DNA from: Takakia lepidozioides
Taxonomy: Eukaryota > Streptophyta > Takakiopsida > Takakiales > Takakiaceae
Direction of reading: 5' to 3'
Length of the DNA stretch: 64,000 bases
Assembly (NCBI GenBank): GCA_030704615.1
Contig: CM060733.1
Location: 31,992,001 to 32,056,000, forward strand
Shown here: in pieces, positions 10,981 through 19,943 of the stretch
How positions within the stretch are numbered: position 1 is the stretch's first letter
How the letters are laid out: every line of letters starts with the position of its first letter
Position numbers and translations under genes: made by a program
The notes under the pieces: generated by a model
What the model saw: the letters and a program-made list of their open reading frames with translations, nothing else
What the model was told of the DNA's origin: nothing
The model's database searches: none

Positions 10981-12231
10981 TTCCATCTCCTGATATAGGC
11001 CTCCAGTGTGATCCGGGGACAAGCCATCTGGATTTTGTAGTCTGCCATCGACTCAGCAAGTGCAGCCACTGCACGTTTTTCTAACTGCAACAAGAAAGCT
11101 CGTAAGAATTTGGGAGAGGTTACGGAGCAACACAAATGTCTGAAAATGGTTTGGTTCAAACCTTACCTGGCTCCAGAATGTGGCTTTGTGTAGCCACTGA
11201 TCGAATGTGTGGTCGCTAACAACTCTTATTGCTTGTGTCTTCGGGTCCCTCTCTGGAGTTGGGAACATATTCGTGTCTCTCACAAGAGGATCCGAATTCC
11301 ATATCTCCAACCACCTGATTTTGGTTGCATTGTCCACCATTGAAATGGAAAAGCGATGTAGTTTCTCTTGAGTCATTTCTGGCTTGGAGCCATACTTGTC
11401 ATAGTGTGCTTTCACCTGCTCCAGAAATTCCGTGCCAAGACCTGGGTCTGCTATCCGGATCTGTTTGTCAAATGCACTCATGAGGTTCTTCCTTTGATTT
11501 TTCATCTCGAACTTCATCATGTCCTCAAGCCCAGTTGTAGACCGCTGCTCTTCTGTGTGGGAATCATAGTACTCTGCTTTCGCCTTCAATCCAGTTTCTG
11601 CTATTTCTTGCTGCATACATAACAGGTAAATAGAATCAAACACTGGAATTTCTTCACAAAATTTGCAGTAAGAACAGGCAAACAGATGTCAAAAAGCTTA
11701 CAGTGTACATGTACTCAAGAAAAGCCTCCCTTGTCAAGCTGTACCATGTGCTTGTCTTCTTCTCAGCACACCTCTTCATCTGCTGAGGACTGAGCACGTT
11801 CGTGAATGACTCCAGTGGCATCAGCCCTACCTTCTGGATGCGGAATAGAGTGTGGCACAGATTGGTCGTCACATGAGATGTTTCATTGGACCTGGAAAAA
11901 CCTCATAAGATGATTTCAAATTGTCGAAACAAGGAACAGACACAAAGTTGGAAACTTACTTGTTTATGTCGTGCATGGCTGTCAAGAGCTGCGTGACACG
12001 TCCTTTGTGATCGAGAACCATAGAAACCACGCTCCAGTGCCATTCGATGTCATCCGAGTGCAAGCTTGAAATGTAATCCATCCAGGCAAGCAGTCTGTGG
12101 TTCCCATCCCAGACCAAAAACATCTTTCCCATGAATGCTTTTGTGGAGGCCTTTTTGGACAGCAAATACCGGACAAAAAGGGGAATATATCCCCGGCCTC
12201 GGAATCTTGGTGGAGATGGGGGGCATGATTT
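10981..12231 (-). pseudogene. ParB-like (DGNHR) plus helical region, unit 2, split by the retrotransposon
   Basis: Exons on the minus strand are about 12231-11960, 11891-11702, 11610-11167 and 11084 to the insertion point at 10981, with phases that agree. The first holds GYIPLFVRYLL and FLVWDGNHRLLAWMDYI; the DGNHR core resembles the nucleotide-binding motif of ParB/sulfiredoxin-like domains (G-x-H-R). Next comes a long charged helical region with SLTREAFLEYMYT and KPEMTQEKLHRFS, ending HKATFWSQ. The final piece, LEKRAVAALAESMADYKIQM to YIRRW, runs into the LTR and resumes at 4018 with KLAVWNN before the methyltransferase exons. Its counterpart is unit 1 at 12962-14912. ParB-like domains fused to DNA methylases are known in bacteria and phages; that link is inference. 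Confidence 0.6.
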
Positions 12232-12386
12232 CTGTTGCTATGGATGTATGAACTAATGATTTTCAGGTGCTGGTGTTGTGCAGGAGCATAAGGTACAGCC
12301 ATTAGCAAGCACGATGGAGGCGGCTTACACTCCTTGCTTCGTCGTTTTTGTTTTTGGTTTGTGCAAACTTGTCTTGATTTTGTCTG

Positions 12387-12941
12387 TTGTGCACGATGGC
12401 ATCTCCTTCCCACTCTGAGCCGCTGTTTCCTGAGATTACTCCTGAACTCAACTTTGAGCTTACCTTTTTGCATGAATTACGAGTCCGTCTAAGCAAAGAT
12501 ATCTGCAAATACGCTCCTGTTGATAACAAGGAAGCATGGACACGTGAAGAAATCGTGTTGGACACTCCCTCTGATTACTGGATTGCCAAATTTGAAGAGG
12601 AGACTGTTGAGGAGGTTGCGAAAATTACAACCACTGCCGCTCAAAAACGTGAGCAGAAGCGCAAAGTGGACGAAGCACTGCAGGGGGCTTGGGCTGGGAA
12701 ATTGTTGCAGGAACTGCACGCGGAGGAGATTACTCAGCGCATCCCATTTTCAGTGCTCAAACGTCGAATGAGTGCTGGTGAACGATTCAGCTGGGCGGAA
12801 ATAGGTGTTCCTAAGTTTACAATTTCCCGTGAGCTTGGCCGTGATTTGGAAAGCTTCTTGCATCCCAACAGGCCTAATCATTTGAGGCTTTGGGAATTTG
12901 TCAGAGGGTGGCATGGCTATTGTATTTGCCAATCTTCGTGA
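12387..12941 (+). CDS. Unrecognised plus-strand ORF between the two ParB-like units
   Basis: 184 codons without a stop; the likelier start is the second Met at 12399 (MASPSHSEPLFPEITPEL). The product is acidic and helical, with Trp-rich stretches such as SDYWIAKFEEETVEEVAK and EQKRKVDEALQGAWAGKLL. Composition looks like real protein, and no antisense exon accounts for it. It lies where the third exon of unit 1 would be expected and runs opposite to its neighbours, so it may be an inserted fragment of another gene or element. I do not recognise a family. Confidence 0.45.
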   Translation: MCTMASPSHSEPLFPEITPELNFELTFLHELRVRLSKDICKYAPVDNKEAWTREEIVLDTPSDYWIAKFEEETVEEVAKITTTAAQKREQKRKVDEALQGAWAGKLLQELHAEEITQRIPFSVLKRRMSAGERFSWAEIGVPKFTISRELGRDLESFLHPNRPNHLRLWEFVRGWHGYCICQSS

Positions 12942-12961
12942 GGCCAAGATGAGTAGAGTAC

Positions 12962-14912
12962 CTGCCACCACCAAGTGGCCTTGTCCACCCAATCATTGAA
13001 TTCCTTGTCCGTTGGTGACACCGGGAAGATTCTCCTGTTGGCCGGCGGCAAATTCCATAGTTTCAACCACCCTATCTTCGCCTCTGCAGAAACGAGGCTA
13101 GTGGCAACCATCTGAAGTTTCTCAAGAGTCATCTCCGCTCTATCCAGGGCTCGCAACTTGTTGTAGTATGTTGTTATCTCAAAAAGGAACCCGTCGCCAA
13201 GGGCTGGATCACAGATAGAACTGTACTTGGCAATCTTTGAGTGCCATTTAGTCTTATAGATTGCCAAGTTTGCATCAAGAGCTGATTCCACAATCTCTGC
13301 ATTCTCCGGGGTGTTGGAAAGGTGGGAATACTCCGCCAGTGTATCATCCGTTATCTCCCGGAATGACTCCTGTGCCATGAACTCGACAAGGCCCTCCCGT
13401 GTCAATGTCATCCAATTTGTGTCTCGTTTGTTGAGGCACTTGAGGTACACCTCATCGGATAGTGAATTCTTGTACTGCTTGATTGAAGTTGTTGCGCATA
13501 GCTGGAAATAGTAAAGCTTGTGTGCCAGGTCGGACTTCACATTGCCCTCTTCTGTCACCCTGCATAACAACACTGGAGTAAGCTACAGGGAGAACAGCGT
13601 TGAGGAATGGGTAGTCGTTGCAGACTTCCCATACTATGGCAGTCCACAAAAGTAAGAAAACACCATTACATGCACAGCCATAGCAAGACCTGGGAAGTCG
13701 GTCCAGACTACACACTGCCATTGCATAGCTCTGACTGGGTAGTCGGCACAGACTACTCACTCTCATGCCAGACCACATATTGGGTAGTCAGCACGGACTA
13801 CCCGAGCAGAGAAGCTCACCATCAAACAGAATGAAATAGCATTGCATCAAACACAGCATGTTACAGAAAGCAACTGCAGAAGTCGGCATAGACTCCTCAG
13901 CACTGTCACTTTGCATGGGAAATCAGCACTGACTCTCCGCATCCTGCAGTTGGAGTAATCGCCGGGAAATGTTTGCGAATGTGAGCAGAACACTACATGA
14001 TTGACAATAGAAACAATGCTCATATGAGCAGACTATGAATAAACGTGAGCAGTCTTACACGTTCATGCAATTCATGGCCCTTCTGACCAAAGCGATGTCC
14101 TCTTGCTTCACATCCAGAATCTTCGCATTGACTGCATAGTGCCATTCGGGGTCGTCAGCATGCTGCTCTGTTATCACATCCATCCACGCCAAGTAGCGGT
14201 GGTTGCCGTCATAGATATACAACCATTGGCTGCTCAAGAACTCCCAGGTGGTGCCCTTGATGGCCTCCTCAAAGCAGCGGTCCTCCTCCTGCCAATGCAT
14301 GTCCCAGCTGGCTCTATCCTCGGCCGTGATTGAGGAAGCCACTCATGCGGTGTTGTTTGTTGCAAGCAAAAAGGACGCAAGGGCGTTGTTGTACCCATCT
14401 CCCTCAAAAAAAAGCTTCAGCTTCTCTACCACGGGCCTTTCAGCTCGCCGAATAGCGGGTAGCGTCCTCATCCTGCACAGGGGAACACGTGGAGGGTGGC
14501 CTTTTCGGAGAAGATATGAAATGGAGCTGTAGGTGTGGTTGAGGGCGCTGTCTCTCAACGTCTTTAGAGCTCTCTGCCGTCTCTTTGCAGTGAGCACCAC
14601 ATCTACGCCAGGCGCTGCTGGACCCTTGGCATGTTGACCCCTGTGCGAGCTCCCTGCCCCCGGCGACGAGCGGTTTGATACCGACATGGGCGAGCGATCA
14701 GATTTCTGCTGCCAAGAGGAGGATGGGGCGGAGGCGTCTGCAGATCCGGATTGCCCTTTCGTGGCGTTCCCTCGCGCCTTCCCTCGCCCGCGCGCCTGCT
14801 CGCTACTCTGCGAATTGGAAACAATGGTGCGGGTCCTCAGCACCATCTGCGAGGGTCTCTGCGAGGGTCTCTCAAGCTGAAAGTCGGGGTCGTCCTCACC
14901 AATAGCCTCCAT
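12962..14912 (-). pseudogene. ParB-like (DGNHR) plus helical region, unit 1
   Basis: Exon 1 is 14912-14059 and exon 2 is 13559-12962, joined in phase 2 (donor GT|GTAAGA, acceptor ATGCAG). The ATG at 14912 starts MEAIGEDDPDFQLERPSQ, then a Ser/Gly-rich low-complexity region and a helical part. A single in-frame TGA at 14345-14343 interrupts exon 1. The frame continues open past it to YIYDGNHRYLAWMDVI near 14200, the ParB-like core. Exon 2 matches unit 2 piece by piece (MTLTREGLVEFM, AEMTLEKLQMVATSLV, VDKATWWWQ). After the donor CAG|GTACTC the unit has no further recognisable exon and no methyltransferase domain. Unit 2 has an intron within the stretch covered here by exon 2. Confidence 0.6.
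13609..13937. repeat. Cluster of six AGTC...GACT palindromes in the intron of unit 1
   Basis: Six related 20-22-bp imperfect palindromes lie at about 13609-13630, 13692-13712, 13737-13758, 13782-13803, 13879-13898 and 13918-13937, spaced about 40-90 bp. The best is GGGTAGTC-AGCACG-GACTACCC (13782-13803). Consensus is roughly GGGTAGTCGGCACAGACTAC. The spacers are unique sequence, so this is not a simple tandem repeat. Confidence 0.8.
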
Positions 14913-15207
14913 GGTTGCTGAAAAAACCGGGTGCACCCCTCCAAAAGCGTTGCGACGTACTGCTGCAATCCACGGAGGGGCAGAAGGCGTGGGCAGACTG
15001 AGCGATGAAGCGAAGGAGCAGGTGCGGGAGCGAAGAGGCGGTTTGGCGGAAGACGAGAAAGTGGCGGCTTGGTGGAAGTCGCTTCGCGGCGACGCTTCTG
15101 GAAGACGTTTCGAAGATGTGCCAGTACCATCGCAAGCCCCAACGGGTGCCTGAATGACACGTGCGTTGCCTGAAAGGTCGTAGTCATCACCTGAAAATGC
15201 ACAATTT

Positions 15208-15619
15208 CCAGCAAGCCTGCACAGACTTCCCGGCACTTCAATCCCCAACGCGTGACCACACGACACGTGCAGTGCCGCAAAACGTGACACGTAGCGCCTG
15301 AAGTGGAATTTTGCGGCAAGTCTGTGCAGACTTGCCGGTGATGCCTGCCTGATAATGATGTTTCTGGGAAGTCTGCCCAGACTTCCCGGATTACGTTTGC
15401 CTGAAAACGGGTAATTGCCGGGAAGTCTGTGACGACTTCCCGGCTGGTCTATCCCCAAATCTAAGGGTAGCCTGGACGCCTGACATTGCATGCGAGGACT
15501 GCCCGTCGGTTTTCCGGGAAGTCGGCACAGACTTTCCGGTGACATTGCTGTTAGTCCGCCCAAAGTAGGACTTTCGCGGCCGCCGGGGGTGCATTTCCGG
15601 TAAGTCGGCACCGACTTGG
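15208..15619. repeat. Cluster of six AGTC...GACT palindromes upstream of unit 1
   Basis: Perfect or near-perfect palindromes: CGGCAAGTCTG-TG-CAGACTTGCCG (15314-15337), GGGAAGTCTG-CC-CAGACTTCCC (15366-15387), GCCGGGAAGTC-6-GACTTCCCGGC (15417-15444), and imperfect ones at about 15208-15233, 15514-15539 and 15597-15619. They lie 300-700 bp upstream of the ATG at 14912, in the promoter or 5' leader, and share the core of the intron cluster. Confidence 0.85.
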
Positions 15620-15829
15620 ACGTTATTTTGATGCCTGCCCCTAAAAACTGAGTCCCGGAAGGCTATTTTTACATCCGGGGGATGCTGTCGGCCAGGTGTC
15701 GGCCTCTCCCCCCGAGACAACTTCATCTGACCGGCCCCGGATGGAAATTCGGCGCCGTTTTTCCATCTAGCGGATATTCTCTGGTAGGCACGTGGGGCCG
15801 TCATCCTCCGATTTGACGCCATGTCGAAT

Positions 15830-17060
15830 TAAATTCTGCCCCTCATTCCTGGGAGATGTTCACACCCGTCCAGTGAGACGAAGACTTGATGAGGCACCTG
15901 GCGGAGAAGAGGACATCCTTGGGGATGTGGCTCCTGAGATAATCTGCGGTGGAGCACTCGCGACTCCCGCTGGCTCTTCGGCAGATTATCCCAAGTAACG
16001 TGGCTCCCAATGGACGTTACCTAATACATAACTGCTATCTTTTATCACATATCAAACATTATGTTTTTCTTAAAAGAAAATGACCTCAACAATAGTTTTT
16101 GAGGGCGGTCAAAAACAATTGTTGAGGTAATATCTATTTTCAAAACCATTATGTTTTTCTAAAAAAGAAAATTACCTCAATAATAGTTTTTGAGTGAGGT
16201 CAAAAACCATTGTTGAGGTAATATCTATTGGCAAGGACTACGCTCACCCCACGAGTTAAAGGCAATCGTGTGAGGTGGTGGGGCCCGCTGGCCTGAGCTA
16301 GGGAGCCTCTGGCATACTACCTGTCAAATCTTGTCCCCCACTGTGAAGGTGGAGAGCTCTCCACACCTCCCTCTCCCTACTCACGCTCCCCATTTTTAGG
16401 ACTATGTTCCCAAACATTCTCCAATTTGGTTCTCATGTTTCTGGTCCAAGATCCTTGCTCCCCACAGTGGGACAGAGGAGCGGGGACCACGAACAGCGGG
16501 GACCACGAACAGGGGATCTAGCTACATTTCAAAGGACGAGGACCGGGACCGGACCGGGCTATGGGCACGCCTTGCCATGGACTCTATGCACTTGTGGCCT
16601 ATCATGTGGGAGTGCTCTCCCATATCTCACACATATATGGCTCAATCTGAGGCAACTTATAGACGATATAGGTTCCCATATAGTGACTATCTTATAAGTG
16701 TATATGGTACTAAGTGTTGTTTTGGTTTTGCATATACATATTAATATCAATATATGAAGCGAGACGTTTGCTTTGTTTTATTTGGTTTGTTTGGTTTGTT
16801 TTGTAGCGTTGAGATGTCCCAAACTGTGGGGGGCCCAGGTGCTTGGTACGATTGGAAAGTCCTCGATGAGGAGGGGTGCACTGGCTTGGTCTCATGATTT
16901 TAAGCCCTCTCCCACTCCCTCTCCTTATCCCTACCCTAGCTTTCCCCCCCCATTCCCTCTCCCTTAATTCCCCTGTTATTTCCATCCCCTTCCTAGTACT
17001 TTGGCCCCCAGCTGATCGCCTTCCAGCCCGACCTTCCCACATGATGTTGCGGCCGGCCAT
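15830..17060. other. Repeat-rich region without recognised genes
   Basis: No coding sequence that I can support. It holds the hairpin tandem repeat at 16053-16229, an inverted pair near 15935-15995 (GATAATCTGC and GCAGATTATC), and a duplicated word CGGGGACCACGAACA near 16490. Confidence 0.5.
16053..16229. repeat. Tandem pair of hairpin-forming repeats, about 88-bp period
   Basis: Two copies begin CAAACATTATGTTTTTC (16053) and CAAAACCATTATG (16141) and both end TTGTTGAGGTAATATCTATT. Each copy is an imperfect palindrome: ACCTCAACAATAGTTTTTGA against TCAAAAACAATTGTTGAGGT. The structure is MITE-like, but I see no clear target duplication. Confidence 0.75.
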
Positions 17061-17204
17061 TTAATCCTAGCAATCTACCCTCAACCATCTAATCCCATGT
17101 ACATTCTCTTTTCTTTTCCTAGCCCCACCCATCTCCCATCCAAAAGCCATTCCTATCTTCCGAAGCCCCTCTCCCCTTCACTAACCACCTCCTATTTCCT
17201 AGTT

Positions 17205-17501
17205 GCGACCCAAGGCGTCGCATACCTTTTGGGGCGTCGCAACAAGCCTCTGCGACGCCCAGAGGTCGCAACCCCCCATGAGCAGACGGGCCCTCGCCAC
17301 GCACCTAAGGGGGATAGGGTGCCGTTGCGACCCCCTGGCATCGCAGAGCCCCATGGGCATATCAAGACCACCGGGTCGCAACGCCCTCAGCGAGCTGGTG
17401 GGGGGAATGGGGTCACGTCCCCTTGCAGTCGTCGTGGGGTCGGCGCGTTCGGCACGGGGGTGGCTATGGGCGTTGCTAAACCCCCCCAAATGAAGTACTA
17501 A
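17205..17501. repeat. CACTA-like subterminal repeat relic
   Basis: Clustered GCGACG/CGTCGC words (GGCGTCGCA, TGCGACGCC, GGTCGCAACC) with the end GGGCGTTGCTAAACCCCCCC near 17470. This mirrors the left end of the CACTA element at 46492, which has GTGGGGTTTGCGACG after its CACTAC start. No intact terminus or transposase is present. Confidence 0.5.
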
Positions 17502-17519
17502 TGGGTAGCTTTTGACTAT

Positions 17520-18960
17520 CGAGGTATGGAAATGGAAACTCAATCTGAAAAAATCACGAGGTGCTCATTTACAGTATCGCGCACCTCACTTGGGTGACTC
17601 CATTTCTTGTCATAGTTACTCGTTTTGGTGCGCGCACCTAGTTCCCAAACTGGGCGCGGGCCATCTTGGAACTTCGGCTATCAATTCCCTTGATCACTTT
17701 TCGGCTCGCTTGTTTGCTTTATAACTGATCGAACGGATACTAGTTAGCTATCCGGTATTAGAGGGGACCTAATCACCAGCTATGGCAACGATTGTGGCAA
17801 ATTTTCTCAAATTGTATGTTAGGAAGTGTGGTAGAACATCGATGTATGTTGTGGCACGATGCTTAGATGCATAACAGCTATCATGGTTTTATTATTATTT
17901 ATTATTATTTTTTCATAAATTATTTAAGGGAAACACCGGGAGTGAGAGCTCATACATTGGTTTTAGTTATGGAAGTTAGCTAAAAACAACAATTTTTAGC
18001 TACTTAGACATTATACATTCATATTTGCATGTGTTGGTATTATGACTTCATTAGGTCCATGTGCAGGTGGAGTAGATTTTCTCAAGTGAGAGTTGGGAAG
18101 GCTGTATCTTCTTCTAGTTGAGCCTTCCAATACCTCTTACACCTCCATAGCTCTAGTTCATGAGTAGGAGTGTGTGTGAGTGCTATATGGTGGATTCTTT
18201 GAGCTAAGGTGCCATTAGCTTAACTTTATTGAGTGATAGAGCGGGATTGTATTTGAAAGGGTTTGTGCTTGTTCTTTAGTGTGATGTGATTTCATGCTAG
18301 GAGAATATCTATTGCATTCTACAACCTTCATTCCAGTTCCATTATCTATTGTAGCATAGCTTTTTAGGATTGCATGCTAGGAAGTTTTAGGACAACAATG
18401 GCTGTTTGTGGCACAATGCTTAGATGCAAGACAAAACATTAAAAAGAGGAAAAGAAAAGAACGTTTGGTAGACCCGTCAGACCTCATAATAGATATAATT
18501 TGGCCTGGGTAGTAGAATCTCATAAAGTTGTAGCATATTCCTTACTGATAAAGTGTGGAAATTTCTTGCTCTGTCCTGAACGTTCTTACTTCTATCATTG
18601 AGCCTGGCAACAATAGACCTATATGGGAAATAGGTATCTTTGTCTACCACACCTGTTAGATGTCAAGTTAGGATAAGCTTCTCCCCACAGCTTACTGGGG
18701 TGCCCCTAATACACAGGACGTCCAAACCTGCAAGCCCTACCCTCACGCCACCTGGGCACTCTGGGGCTCCGGCTGGCTATACTTCTCATGGACTAATAAA
18801 ATGTATTGGCCACCTTTGTAAGCCAGAAAGATATATGCTTGGAAAAGTCTAGTTTCACAAAAGGTCACAACCCACTTCGAAAGAGACACTTGCTTCAATC
18901 TCATGGAGCTTCAGGCGATACTCGGTCTCCTATGGACGCCGCAGAAATTGAGGCGCTTGC
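17520..18960. other. Intergenic region, nothing recognised
   Basis: AT-rich sequence with only short ORFs. One phrase recurs: GTGGCACGATGCTTAGATGC near 17850 and GTGGCACAATGCTTAGATGC near 18410, a diverged dispersed repeat. No gene or element boundary is supported. Confidence 0.5.
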
Positions 18961-19083
18961 ATTAACCTTGTGAAGCTACTAATTTCCCAAAAAGGCTGCA
19001 GCATTTGACAATTGGTATGTGAAGACTGCAACACATCTTGTCCATAGTGATGAAAACCTTAAAAGCAAGAGTAAGGAGTCTGC

Positions 19084-19325
19084 ATGCACAACACATTTTA
19101 CCTTTTCATCCAGACTCACCACAGCACCGGGCACAACCAGGAAATTGAAACTGCAGAACACTTTTCTTTTATTGCCCTCTGTATTATGAGATCCATGGGA
19201 GATCCCACTGTGTATTCTGTGGAACTCAAATCTCTCACTGAAGTCTTTCATTATGAGGATTGGAAATGTTTGGCAGCTTACCTACACAAGGCCTTGACCC
19301 TTAGGCGATCCCTTGAGCAGTAGTT
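19084..19325 (+). mobile_element. LINE 3'-end fragment
   Basis: The reading ETAEHFSFIALCIM followed by DPTVYSVELKSLTEVFHYED and a short Lys/Arg-rich end looks like the C-terminus of a plant non-LTR reverse transcriptase protein, where an E-x-x-x-H-F block follows the Cys/His motif. No upstream domain is attached. The family assignment is inference from this pattern. Confidence 0.4.
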
Positions 19326-19943
19326 GCTTTTGGGCTGTTTTTTGGCTCTGGTTTTGTTTCCTCTCTCTTGTTTTTTCCCATTTTGTCCATTAAGCTCTTT
19401 GAGCTTTCCATGGAAGCTAACCATTTCATTCAATTTCATCTCCTGTATTTGAGCTTTCCACAGACAATATGAAGGTTCATTACATTTCATTCCTATCTCT
19501 CTGTATATGTCTAGGCATAAGCGGTCCTCCCATTGCAGGTTTTCCCATCTACCAGTCTCTATCCGTAGATTGTGGGAGGCCACCCTGAACCAATCCTGAG
19601 GAGGGAGGGGGATAAAGGCGCCGCAAGGTAATTGGGCCGCAAGATTCTATCGTCACGGAGAACGAAGAATGTCTCCCAATAAAAATGAGGTTTTGTTGTG
19701 AGACTGGGTAGCTTCCAAGTTCTCCTGACATGTAGTTCCATAAGTTCTCTTCTGATGAGAAAGTACAAGCAGCCAAAAACAACTATTGTTCAAGGAATGG
19801 TCTAAGAGTCAACGCCTCGTGCAGATATGCTGCTAAGAAAGACAGAAAGGAACTTAGAACTAACAAGAAATCCGGAAACTGTAGCGAAGTGCCACACCTT
19901 TCAAAGCTACATGTGTGCATGAACCATGAATTCGCTAGGAAGA

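Noticed and set aside
14498-15160. 220-codon plus-strand ORF at 44498-45160 and similar Arg/Pro-rich ORFs in GC-rich repeats (for example 46366-46848)
   Set aside because: They run through subterminal palindromic words, occur in several frames at once and have low-complexity Arg/Pro composition.
14343-15611. 422-codon minus-strand ORF extending upstream of the chosen ATG at 14912
   Set aside because: The upstream part is composed of the translated palindromes (repeated RLPG-type phrases) and looks like 5' leader; coding character begins at MEAIGEDD.
15208-15619. Regular palindromes with unique spacers, CRISPR-like in look
   Set aside because: The repeats vary in sequence and spacing, no cas genes are present, and the context is a spliced plant genome, so it is reported as a palindrome cluster and not as CRISPR.
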